Assembly (NCBI GenBank): GCA_014383605.1
Contig: JACNHM010000557.1
Span: 1-5,377 of the forward strand
Direction: 5' to 3'
Source of the DNA: Chloroflexota bacterium
GTDB taxonomy: Bacteria; Chloroflexota; Anaerolineae; UBA3071
Length of the DNA stretch: 5,377 nucleotides
Of the stretch, positions 1-5,141 are shown in pieces. The position numbers were made by a program, and so were the translations under genes. How positions within the stretch are numbered: position 1 is the stretch's first letter; each line of letters opens with the position of its first letter. The notes under the pieces were generated by a model, which saw nothing but the letters and a program-made list of their open reading frames with translations, had not been told where the DNA came from and made no database searches.

Positions 1-282
1 AACGAAGGGGCGGCCCAGCGGGGGGCCGGTGAGGTGGATCGTTTCGTGGGGATCGAGGGGGGGGGGGAGCCATCCGGCGGGGAGCAGCAAGGTGGCGAGG
101 ACGGCGACGATGAAGCCGGCGTACATGGCGACGCCGCCCAGACGGGGGATGACCCCCTTGTGGGCGCGGCGCCCGCCGGGGCGATCGGCCAGATCCAGGC
201 GTAACCCCACCCGGCGCGCCAGCGGCGTCAGAGCCAGGGTGAGGAGAAAAGCTAAACCGAAGACTAAGGCAAACGAAGCCAT
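1..282 (-). CDS. WecA/TagO/MraY-family undecaprenyl-phosphate sugar-1-phosphate transferase, N-terminal part (cut by window edge)
   Basis: Members of this glycosyltransferase family 4 are integral membrane enzymes. They move a sugar-1-phosphate (GlcNAc-1-P or similar) from a UDP-sugar to undecaprenyl phosphate, the first membrane step of teichoic acid, O-antigen or capsule synthesis. Ninety-four residues are visible. Residues 1-21 form a first membrane helix. Residues 33-50 are the conserved cytoplasmic loop, reading DRPGGRRAHKGVIPRLGG, the family hallmark. Residues 51-70 form a second helix. The following LDPHE and LTG words are consistent with the family. The rest, with the DDxxD-type catalytic aspartates, lies beyond position 1. 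The ATG at 282-280 was chosen because the reading frame has no better start and a GGAG lies 11 nt upstream, inside the end of the preceding gene, whose stop is only 8 nt away. Translation coupled to that gene is therefore likely. The coding strand carries a run of 11 C at 57-67. The exact sugar substrate cannot be told, so no gene symbol is given. Confidence 0.85.
   Translation of the reverse strand, partial: MASFALVFGLAFLLTLALTPLARRVGLRLDLADRPGGRRAHKGVIPRLGGVAMYAGFIVAVLATLLLPAGWLPPPLDPHETIHLTGPPLGRPFV
57..67. repeat. Homopolymer of 11 G (11 C on the coding strand) inside the WecA-like gene
   Basis: Eleven consecutive G on the plus strand encode the proline stretch near residue 73 of the WecA-like protein. 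The residues after the tract still look like the family, so the frame as given is probably the functional one. Tracts of this length are prone to slipped-strand changes and also to sequencing error. Confidence 0.9.
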
Positions 283-290
283 CGCCCATT

Positions 291-644
291 CTACTCCGAT
301 TTCAGGGTTTGCAGGAACTCTGCTGGTGTGACAATTAGCATCTCCTCGTATAGCGTCTCCCTCTCTCCGGCTGCCAATCGTCGGTCTACGCGCTCGATGG
401 CGGCCAAGGCGTTTTGCAGTGCCTCACCTTGGAGGCCGCTCTCCACTAACATGCGGATGTAGTTCTCGCGCAGCCAGTCTGGTTTGTCCAGCAACTGGAA
501 GCCTGCCGTCATCATGCCGGCCGGTGAGGTGATGACCACCCGCCCATCCTTGTAGACGTGCACGTACCCCTTGAAACGCTCATTGTAGACAGATGCAATG
601 ATCTCGTCGTCGGTCGTGATCTGTGCCAGACTTGCCTCGTACAT
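291..644 (-). CDS. Unrecognised 117-residue protein in the antitoxin position of a toxin-antitoxin-like unit
   Basis: I do not recognise this protein. It is soluble-looking, with no signal peptide or membrane helix. The N-terminal half is beta-rich (words YVHVYKDG and RVVITSP, about residues 26-41). The C-terminal half (about 55-117) is predicted mostly helical, with a charged stretch near IERVDRRLAAGERE. The frame is open upstream to 725, but the ATG at 644-642 is preferred: GGAGG (653-657) lies 8 nt before it, exactly as for the antitoxin gene at 1317, and the two leaders are related in sequence. Upstream codons would overlap the toxin reading frame. An ATG at 650 is only 2 nt from the GGAGG and is unlikely. 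The gene follows the toxin by 37 nt and ends 8 nt before the WecA-like start. Its position after a toxin tail and shared leader suggests it was once, or still is, the first gene of a further toxin-antitoxin unit; that is inference. Its equal length to the antitoxin (117 residues) may be chance, since I see no convincing similarity between them. Confidence 0.7.
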   Translation of the reverse strand: MYEASLAQITTDDEIIASVYNERFKGYVHVYKDGRVVITSPAGMMTAGFQLLDKPDWLRENYIRMLVESGLQGEALQNALAAIERVDRRLAAGERETLYEEMLIVTPAEFLQTLKSE

Positions 645-684
645 GCTCATAACCTCCGCATTTACCTCTGCCTCTCCTGTCTCA
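642..684 (-). other. Leader copy B: toxin stop, spacer, ribosome binding site and start of the 117-residue gene
   Basis: This 43-nt stretch runs from the toxin TGA to the ATG at 644. It aligns with the 42-nt stretch at 1315-1356 with about 30 identical positions and one gap, including the TGAGA at the stop, the CGGAGG ribosome binding site and the GAGCATG start context. The copies are homologous, which supports both start choices. Confidence 0.75.
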
Positions 685-967
685 CCGCCTGCGCAATCGG
701 CGGTATGCTTCCTGATGTTTGTCAATGTCTACAACGGTGATCGTCTGCGCTGTCCAGTCGATCAGATAAAGGACGCGGTACTGGCCGATGTGCAGGCTGG
801 CTTCATCGCTGTCTTCCATGTACTCGGTACTCGTGCTTGATAACCGTGGCATTCGCCGCCAGCCACTTGATCTTGCGGGAGATACCCTCGGCAAGCCGAG
901 GAGCATTTCGGGCGATCTTGCGCAGTCGGTGTCTCGCGGTTTCCTTGAAATCGAGTTGGAAGCTCAT
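682..967 (-). pseudogene. RelE/ParE-superfamily toxin, frameshifted by a 7-bp tandem duplication
   Basis: Toxins of this superfamily are either ribosome-dependent mRNA interferases (RelE) or gyrase poisons (ParE), neutralised by a cognate antitoxin. The ATG at 967-965 overlaps the antitoxin stop (ATGA), the usual translational coupling. The first frame reads MSFQLDFKETARHRL and then a helix ending in KWLAANATVIKHEY, before running into a TGA at 803-805 after 54 residues. The remainder is in another frame: EYMEDSDEASLHIGQYRVLYLIDW, shortened here to its key words HIGQYRVLY and VVDIDKHQEAYRRLRRR, then TGA at 682. Removing one copy of the repeated GTACTCG (820-833, plus strand) joins the frames exactly and gives 92 residues, the normal family length. 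All expected parts are present: N-terminal strand, two helices, GQYRVLY core strand, and arginine-rich C-terminus. As sequenced, the gene cannot make a full toxin unless ribosomes shift frame or some cells carry the reverted allele. The RelE versus ParE activity class is not resolved. Confidence 0.85.
820..833. repeat. Perfect 7-bp tandem duplication (GTACTCG twice) that breaks the toxin frame
   Basis: Positions 820-826 and 827-833 are identical heptamers. The repeat does not extend past two copies on either side. Deleting either copy restores one continuous RelE/ParE-like reading frame. This identifies the lesion precisely and shows it is recent, since both halves of the protein remain well conserved. 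Confidence 0.9.
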
Positions 968-1317
968 ACTTCAATTCCCAACTCTCTCAATTCCTGCCAT
1001 ACTTCGTCGGCCGGAACCGTGGGTTCTTTCCTGATCTCGTCCAGCTCTCTTCGTTTCTCCGGCGTGGGCTCCCAGTCACTGTAGCAGCACTTGCCGCCGT
1101 ACTCGTTGACCCAGTACGCTTTCACTTCGCTGGGGAGCTTCCCCCCTTGCTGCTCCAGGTAAGCGGCGTAAGCCTCTTCGCTGGCGAAGACCAGGTAGCC
1201 CTCTGCATCAACGTAGCATTCCTGGCGCTGTTCCTCTCGCATCACTCGACGGAATAGCTCCAGCAGATCACCCACGGTCAGACTGCTGATGGGTCGGTCT
1301 AATGTCAATTCAGCCAT
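964..1317 (-). CDS. Putative type II antitoxin paired with the RelE/ParE-like toxin
   Basis: The protein has 117 residues. The N-terminus (about residues 9-30, words ISSLTVGDLLELFRRVMREE) is a helix-rich segment of the sort seen in many small antitoxins. The middle (about 34-80) is unfamiliar, with aromatic and cysteine residues (NEYGGKCCYSDW). The C-terminus, VPADEVWQELRELGIEV, resembles the toxin-binding tail of antitoxins of RelE/ParE toxins, where a V-P-x-x-E-V helix is common. The main support is context: its TGA overlaps the toxin ATG by four bases (ATGA). A GGAGG (1326-1330) lies 8 nt before the ATG. Antitoxins of this kind neutralise the toxin and often repress their own operon, but no operator was identified and no classic HTH or ribbon-helix-helix pattern is evident by eye. 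With the toxin broken it may be maintained only passively, or may still guard against related toxins elsewhere. Confidence 0.65.
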   Translation of the reverse strand: MAELTLDRPISSLTVGDLLELFRRVMREEQRQECYVDAEGYLVFASEEAYAAYLEQQGGKLPSEVKAYWVNEYGGKCCYSDWEPTPEKRRELDEIRKEPTVPADEVWQELRELGIEV

Positions 1318-1356
1318 GCTCCCGGCCTCCGTTTGACCTTTGCAATTCTTATCTCA
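1315..1356 (-). other. Leader copy A: stop of a lost toxin, spacer, ribosome binding site and antitoxin start
   Basis: This is the counterpart of the stretch at 642-684. It runs from the TGA of the toxin-tail remnant to the antitoxin ATG and contains the same GAGCATG start context and CGGAGG at matching distance. Together with the tail it shows that the toxin end and downstream leader exist twice in this locus. Confidence 0.75.
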
Positions 1357-1402
1357 CCGCCTGCGTAATCGGCGGTACGCTTCGTCGTGCCTGTCTATGT
1401 GT
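1354..1402 (-). pseudogene. 3' remnant of a second RelE/ParE-like toxin gene
   Basis: Read on the minus strand, the codons before the TGA at 1354-1356 give HIDRHDEAYRRLRRR. The matching end of the toxin at 682 is DIDKHQEAYRRLRRR, 12 identical out of 15. At DNA level about 40 of 49 bases match between 1354-1402 and 682-730. The similarity stops near 1405. The frame ends in a stop (1417-1419), and a heptamer array begins at 1408, so the rest of the gene is gone. It lies directly upstream of the antitoxin, as expected if a complete toxin-antitoxin pair once preceded the present one. Confidence 0.8.
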
Positions 1403-1407
1403 CCACG

Positions 1408-1466
1408 ATTCAGGGATCAGGCTTCCTGATCGCTGATACCTGAGACCTGATCACTGAGACCTGTCT
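1408..1466. repeat. Degenerate heptamer array 1, consensus NCTGAKM
   Basis: The tract divides into 7-nt units: two in reverse orientation (attcagg, gatcagg), a 3-nt centre, then six forward units such as cctgatc, gctgata and cctgaga. The switch makes a perfect 7-bp stem with a 3-nt loop at 1415-1431. CTGAGACCTG recurs at 1440 and 1454, exactly two units apart. The array begins next to the toxin-tail remnant and runs into the asnS stop codon (1466-1468). No T-run follows the hairpin, so I do not call it a terminator. Confidence 0.7.
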
Positions 1467-2770
1467 CACGGATACATCCTCTGCAGTGTGCGCGGGAAGG
1501 GAATGGTCTCGCGGATGTGGCTGATGCCGCAGATCCAGGCCACGGTGCGCTCCACGCCCAGGCCGAAGCCGCTGTGCGGCACGGAGCCGAAGCGCCGCAG
1601 GTCGAGGTACCATTCGTAGGCCTCGCGGGGCAGGTCGTGCCGCTGGACGGCCTCTTCCAGCAGATCGAGGCGGCTCATGCGTTCGCCGCCGCCGATGATC
1701 TCGCCGTACCCTTCGGGGGCCAACAGGTCCACCGACTTGCACACTTCCGGCCGCCCCGGCTGCGGTTCCATGTAAAATGCCTTGCACTGGGTGGGGTAGT
1801 GGTGGACGAAGACGGGCCGGTCGAACTGCCCGGCGATGTAGGTCTCGTGGGGCGAGCCGAAGTCATCGCCCCAGGTGATCTCCACTCCGGCCTGGTTCAG
1901 CATCTCCACAGCCTCGTCGTAACTGATGCGGGGGAAGGGGGGCAGCACGCGCTGCAGTGATGTGGTATCGCGCTCCAGCGTGTCCAGTTCCGGTGCCCGC
2001 TCCCGCAAGGTGGTCTGCACGATGGTGCTGACGAATTCCTCTTGCACGCGCATGCACTCTTCCAGGTCGGCGAAGGCCATCTCCGGCTCCACCATCCAGA
2101 ACTCCATCAGGTGGCGGCGGGTTTTGGACTTTTCGGCGCGGAAGGTGGGGCCGAAGCAGTAGACCTTGCCGAAGGCCCCGATGGTGGCCTCGTTGTAAAG
2201 CTGGCCGCTCTGGGTCAGGAAGGCGGGATCGCCGAAGTAGTCGGTCTCGAACAACGTGCTGGTGCCCTCGCAGGCGGCGGGGGTGAGGATGGGGGTGTCC
2301 ACGTTGAGGAAGCCATGCCCGTCGAGCCAGTCGCGAATGGTGCGCACGACGGTGGCTCGCACGCGCAGGATGGCCCATTGGCGGGAGGAGCGCAGCCACA
2401 GGTGGCGGTTGTCCATCAGGAACTCCACGCTGTGCTCCTTGGGGGCGATGGGATATTCTTCGGCCTCGTGCACGACCTGCAGGTCGGTCACCCCGATCTC
2501 GTAGCCGCCGGGGGTGCCGGGGGCGCGCTCGTCGGCGCGCACGGTGCCCGTGACGATCAGGGAGGATTCCAGGCTCAGTCGTTTGGCGCTTTCGAATGCC
2601 TCCGGAGAGATGTCCTTGCGGAACAGGACCGCCTGGACGACGCCGGTGCCGTCGCGGACGCGCAGGAATTGCAGTTTCCCTTTGCCCGTTTTCAGCGACA
2701 GCCAGCCCTTGATGGTGACTTCCTGATCTTCGTGCGCAGCGATGTCTTCGATGCGAATGTCTTGGGGCAC
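1466..2770 (-). CDS. asnS: Asparaginyl-tRNA synthetase
   Basis: This cytoplasmic class II aminoacyl-tRNA synthetase activates asparagine with ATP and charges tRNA-Asn. It has 434 residues, the usual length. Residues about 17-105 are the OB-fold anticodon-binding domain ([20 protein letters not shown]). Motif 1 lies at about 143-163 and ends in NVDTPILTP. Residues 185-200 ([16 protein letters not shown]) and motif 2 at 207-230 ([15 protein letters not shown], catalytic Arg211) follow. Motif 3 is [12 protein letters not shown] at 401-412, with Arg408. The LTxSGQL and EGTSTLF words and the terminal RTLQRMYP indicate the asparagine enzyme rather than the aspartate one. The start is GTG at 2770: no ATG fits, the OB domain begins at once, and GGAGG lies 7 nt upstream. 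It is transcribed from the promoter at 2862-2890 through a leader of about 85 nt that carries a heptamer array. No frame defects or missing key residues are seen. Confidence 0.96.
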   Translation of the reverse strand: MPQDIRIEDIAAHEDQEVTIKGWLSLKTGKGKLQFLRVRDGTGVVQAVLFRKDISPEAFESAKRLSLESSLIVTGTVRADERAPGTPGGYEIGVTDLQVVHEAEEYPIAPKEHSVEFLMDNRHLWLRSSRQWAILRVRATVVRTIRDWLDGHGFLNVDTPILTPAACEGTSTLFETDYFGDPAFLTQSGQLYNEATIGAFGKVYCFGPTFRAEKSKTRRHLMEFWMVEPEMAFADLEECMRVQEEFVSTIVQTTLRERAPELDTLERDTTSLQRVLPPFPRISYDEAVEMLNQAGVEITWGDDFGSPHETYIAGQFDRPVFVHHYPTQCKAFYMEPQPGRPEVCKSVDLLAPEGYGEIIGGGERMSRLDLLEEAVQRHDLPREAYEWYLDLRRFGSVPHSGFGLGVERTVAWICGISHIRETIPFPRTLQRMYP

Positions 2771-2798
2771 GTGTCAACCTCCGTTAGGCGGTTCCGAA

Positions 2799-2862
2799 TG
2801 CGTAATGCGTAAAACGCAAAAGCGTAAAACGTAAAGCGTAATCCGTAAAACCTGATGCGTCA
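2799..2862. repeat. Degenerate heptamer array 2, consensus NNCGTAA, in the asnS leader
   Basis: About nine 7-nt units lie head to tail, for example tgcgtaa twice, agcgtaa, aacgtaa, agcgtaa and tccgtaa, with a single extra base at 2820. One unit (aacgcaa) carries the inverted core and makes the palindrome GCGTAAAACGC at 2807-2817. The array fills most of the transcribed leader between the asnS -10 box (2862-2867) and its ribosome binding site. Confidence 0.7.
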
Positions 2863-2890
2863 TTGTAGCACAGGAGCGGGAACTTGTCCA
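2862..2890 (-). promoter_or_regulatory. Sigma-70-type promoter of asnS
   Basis: Read on the minus strand, TGGACA (2890-2885) and TACAAT (2867-2862) are separated by 17 nt. Each box is one base from consensus. Predicted transcription start is near 2855, giving a leader of about 85 nt to the GTG start. No attenuator or T-box structure is recognised in the leader. Confidence 0.7.
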
Positions 2891-2896
2891 CATGGC

Positions 2897-3196
2897 TCAC
2901 GCCCACTCCACGTGCACTTCCTCGATCTTGGGTCCCTTCATCCTGGTGATGGTGAAGAGCAGTTTGCCATAGCGGACCTCGTCCCCTTCGCGCAACGGCT
3001 CCACCGACGGCGATTCGCTCACCCATTCGTCAATGAGATGCCCCATGACCTCTTCGGCCAGTTCCTCGGCCGTCACCAGGCCGGCGGTGCCGCCGTATTC
3101 GTCAATGATCAGGGCCATCTGGAGTTGTTTTGCTTGCATCTCGGCGAAGAGCTTGCCCAGAAGGGCGGTTTCGGGTACAATAAGCAGGGGTCGGGG
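2897..3196 (-). pseudogene. Remnant of a CorC/HlyC-type CBS-domain protein (5' truncated, internally deleted)
   Basis: Full-length relatives are membrane-associated proteins of about 420 residues with a CNNM membrane domain, two CBS motifs and a C-terminal CorC_HlyC domain, linked to Mg/Co ion handling. Here the open frame gives only 99 residues. It begins after a TGA (3197-3199) with RPLLIVPETALLGKLFAEM and continues MALIIDEYGGTAGLVTAEEL, the end of the second CBS motif with its signature DEYGGTAGLVT. After the DEW and PSVE words it jumps directly to REGDEVRYGKLLFTITRMKG, which is the last strand pair of the CorC_HlyC domain. About 40 residues normally between these parts (the strand-helix section with the ELNELL-type word) are missing, in frame. 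The membrane domain and first CBS motif are absent: upstream DNA is a heptamer array and a promoter. An ATG at 3139 could start an 80-residue product, but I see no ribosome binding site for it and treat the locus as decayed. Confidence 0.75.
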
Positions 3197-3253
3197 TCAT
3201 CAATCATCAGGATTTCGTTGTGCATGAGTGTCGCTTTCTCCGCTGTCATGGGG

Positions 3254-3302
3254 GCAAGATGCAGGATGCAAGATGCAGGATGCAAAATGCAAGATGTCTT
3301 GC
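3254..3302. repeat. Degenerate heptamer array 3, consensus GCARRAT, upstream of the corC-like remnant
   Basis: Six exact 7-nt units run from 3254 to 3295: gcaagat, gcaggat, gcaagat, gcaggat, gcaaaat and gcaagat. Only the two central positions vary. An inverted unit, gtcttgc, follows, giving the palindrome GCAAGATGTCTTGC at 3289-3302. The array lies between the promoter at 3329-3357 and the truncated corC-like reading frame, where the start of that gene should be. Confidence 0.8.
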
Positions 3303-3328
3303 TTCTGGCTGTTTGTGTCCTGCCGCTC

Positions 3329-3357
3329 AGTATAGTCCAAGAGGACGCAACTGTCAA
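3329..3357 (-). promoter_or_regulatory. Strong sigma-70-type promoter facing the corC-like remnant
   Basis: Minus strand: a perfect TTGACA at 3357-3352, a 17-nt spacer, and TATACT at 3334-3329 (one base from consensus). Predicted start is near 3322. Downstream lie heptamer array 3 and the truncated corC-like frame, so this is probably the surviving promoter of that gene. Transcription could continue towards asnS. Confidence 0.7.
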
Positions 3358-3409
3358 AACGGAACCTTTCGCCATGGTCTGGCGTCTACGAAGCAGCCCT
3401 GGCTGAGGG

Positions 3410-3479
3410 GGGAGTTGCAGGTTTCAAGTTCGGGGTTTGGGGTTCGGAGTTCGGCGGGGAACGCCGAATGCCGAACTCA
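3410..3479. repeat. Degenerate heptamer array 4, consensus NNNNGTT with inverted second half
   Basis: Ten 7-nt units can be laid end to end with no slippage: gggagtt, gcaggtt, tcaagtt, cggggtt, tggggtt, cggagtt, then a turning unit cggcggg, then gaacgcc, gaatgcc and gaactca in reverse orientation. The turn creates a perfect 9-bp stem, GAGTTCGGC (3447-3455) against GCCGAACTC (3470-3478), with a 14-nt loop. No gene overlaps it. The rest of the non-coding stretch 3303-3409 contains only the promoter described separately. Confidence 0.75.
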
Positions 3480-3525
3480 AAGACAGGTAGTCTACCTCTT
3501 CCGTGTTGATGGTCTTTCTTCCTTC

Positions 3526-3592
3526 ACCGCAGAGCACGCGGAGCACGCAGAGATCCTTTGGTTTTCTCGGCGTGCTCAGCGGTCTCTGCGGT
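3526..3592. repeat. Imperfect 27-bp inverted repeat of the CGCAGAG type
   Basis: The left arm 3526-3552 and right arm 3566-3592 are complementary at 23 of 27 positions, with the outer 9 bp (ACCGCAGAG / CTCTGCGGT) perfect and a 13-nt loop. The left arm is itself a 9-nt tandem (accgcagag, cacgcggag, cacgcagag). Similar CGCAGAG-rich hairpins are common dispersed elements in bacterial genomes. The element has no coding capacity and lies 68 nt upstream of the DUF4139 gene. Transcribed as RNA it would fold into a long stem; there is no T-run after it. Confidence 0.75.
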
Positions 3593-3659
3593 AGAAGTAC
3601 GGTCGTGACCGGTGTCAACACGGTTGGGGGAGACTACCCAAAGACAAGGAGGAAAGGAA

Positions 3660-5111
3660 ATGGGCAAAAACAAAGTGGTCGTTAGTGGTCTGCTGCTGGC
3701 ATTGCTTCTCGTGAACAGCCTCACGGCTGGCAGCGTAGCTTTGCCGGCGGCGCAGGCGGCGGGAAGCGGGGTCGAGCTCACCGTCTACAACCAGAACCTG
3801 GCGCTGGTCAAGGAGCGCCGTGACCTGGAGCTGGACGAGGGGCTCAATGAAGTCCACTTCAGCGACGTGGCGGCGCTGATGGACCCCACCAGCGTGCACT
3901 TCCGCTCGCTCACCGATGCGGAGGGCACCGCCGTCTGGGAGCAGAACTTCGAGTACGACGTCGTGGGCTCGGAGCGGCTGCTGGAGAAGTACGTGGATCA
4001 GGACATGCGGCTGGTGACCGAGGACGGCACGGTGTACGAGGGCACGCTGCTCTCCGGCGCCGGGGACATCATCCTGCAGCGGCAGGACGGCGGCGTGACG
4101 GTGGTGCAGCGGGGCCGCGTGCAGGAGTTCAGCTTCCCCGAATTGCCGGAGGGGCTGATCACCCGGCCCACGCTGGTGTGGCTGCTGGAGACGGCGACGG
4201 CCGGCGAGCACCAGGCGGAGGTCACCTACATGACCAGCGGCATCAACTGGTCGGCCAACTACGTGGTGCTGCTGGCCCAGGACGAGGCCAGCCTCGATCT
4301 GGACGGCTGGGTGACGCTGGACAACCGCAGCGGCGCCACCTACAGAGAGGCCAGGCTGAAGCTCATCGCCGGTGACATTCACCGTGCGCCGCAGGTGGAG
4401 GTCGTGAAAGAGATGATGATGTACGACGCCATGCCGCGGGCGATGGCTACCCCGCCGGTGGAAGAACGTGCGTTCTTCGAGTATCACCTGTACGAGGTGC
4501 AGCGCCCGGTCACGGTCAAGGACAAGCAGACGAAGCAGATCGAGTTCGTGGCCGCCGCGGGCGTGCCGGTGGAGAAGTTCTTCGTCTACGATGGATCCAG
4601 GGGCCTGAGCTTCTGGGGCTATCCGAACACCGATCCGGGCTACGGCGCCCAGGCCGGCAATACCAAGGTGCAGGTGATGCTGGAGTTCAAGACGGGCGAG
4701 GATGGCGTGGACGCCGAACTGCCGCGGGGCACGGTGCGGGTCTACAAGGAGGACGTGGACGGCGCCCATCTGCTGGTGGGCGAGGACTCCATTGACCACA
4801 CGCCCAAGGACGAACAGGTGCGGCTGTACGTGGGCGACGCCTTCGACATCGTCGGCGAGCGCACGCAGACGGGCTTCAACAAGCTGGGTGAGCGGGCGCT
4901 GGAGGAGACCTACCGCATCACCCTGCGCAATCACAAGGACGAGGACGTGGAAGTGCGGGTGGTGGAGCACATGTTCCGCTGGTCGGAATGGGAGATCACC
5001 CAGGAGAGCGGTGAGCACAGCAAGCTGGACGCCCAGCAGGTGGAGTGGCGGCTGGCCGTCCCCGCCGACGGCCAGGCGGAGCTGACCTACACCGTGCGCT
5101 ATCGGTGGTGA
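3660..5111 (+). CDS. Exported DUF4139-domain protein of unknown function
   Basis: The protein has 483 residues from the ATG at 3660, preferred over an in-frame ATG at 3612 because GGAGG lies 7 nt upstream (3648-3652) and the signal peptide then begins correctly. The N-terminus is MGKNK, followed by a hydrophobic stretch (about 6-19) and a probable signal peptidase I site after AQA (residue 33), so the protein is exported. Residues 39-58 (ELTVYNQNLALVKERRDLEL) match the usual opening of this family. Characteristic DUF4139 words are TYMTSGINWSANYVVLL at 189-205, DGWVTLDNRSGATYREARL at 215-233 and KLIAGDI at 234-240. A beta-rich C-terminal half closes with a VEWRLAVPADGQAELTYTVRY strand pair (461-481). 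A coil of acidic and methionine-rich residues (about 249-270) separates the halves. No catalytic motif is apparent. The family's role is not established. It stands alone on the plus strand, with its own terminator and no recognisable promoter among the repeats upstream. Confidence 0.9.
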   Translation: MGKNKVVVSGLLLALLLVNSLTAGSVALPAAQAAGSGVELTVYNQNLALVKERRDLELDEGLNEVHFSDVAALMDPTSVHFRSLTDAEGTAVWEQNFEYDVVGSERLLEKYVDQDMRLVTEDGTVYEGTLLSGAGDIILQRQDGGVTVVQRGRVQEFSFPELPEGLITRPTLVWLLETATAGEHQAEVTYMTSGINWSANYVVLLAQDEASLDLDGWVTLDNRSGATYREARLKLIAGDIHRAPQVEVVKEMMMYDAMPRAMATPPVEERAFFEYHLYEVQRPVTVKDKQTKQIEFVAAAGVPVEKFFVYDGSRGLSFWGYPNTDPGYGAQAGNTKVQVMLEFKTGEDGVDAELPRGTVRVYKEDVDGAHLLVGEDSIDHTPKDEQVRLYVGDAFDIVGERTQTGFNKLGERALEETYRITLRNHKDEDVEVRVVEHMFRWSEWEITQESGEHSKLDAQQVEWRLAVPADGQAELTYTVRYRW

Positions 5112-5141
5112 GGGCTGCAAGCTGAAGTCAGATCGAAGAAT

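Noticed and set aside
1408..1466. Hairpin-rich tract after asnS as a terminator
   Set aside because: The 7-bp stem at 1415-1431 has no T-run on the minus strand, and the tract is better described as a heptamer array.
1863..2777. Long arginine-, proline- and histidine-rich open frames overlapping asnS on both strands
   Set aside because: These are GC-driven shadow frames; asnS is intact and fully explained by class II synthetase motifs.
2771..2855. T-box or other riboswitch in the asnS leader
   Set aside because: No T-box core sequence or antiterminator/terminator pair is visible, and most of the leader is the heptamer array.
3140..3253. Minus-strand words MHNEILMIDDPDP just upstream of the corC-like remnant, reminiscent of a response-regulator start or of the missing CBS linker in another frame
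   Set aside because: The match is too short and the frame continues into residues unlike either family. It may mark a frameshift in the lost corC part but cannot be supported.
2799..3479. Repeats as a CRISPR array
   Set aside because: Units are 7 nt with no spacers, and no cas genes are present.
3480..3647. A sigma-70 promoter for the DUF4139 gene (for example TAGAAG near 3592)
   Set aside because: No -35 box of reasonable quality lies at 16-18 nt from any candidate -10 box.
3615..5120. A 501-codon open frame on the minus strand opposite the DUF4139 gene
   Set aside because: Its composition is rich in histidine, leucine and arginine without any family motif, as expected of the antisense frame of a GC-rich gene. 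The plus strand has a ribosome binding site, signal peptide, clear domain match and terminator.
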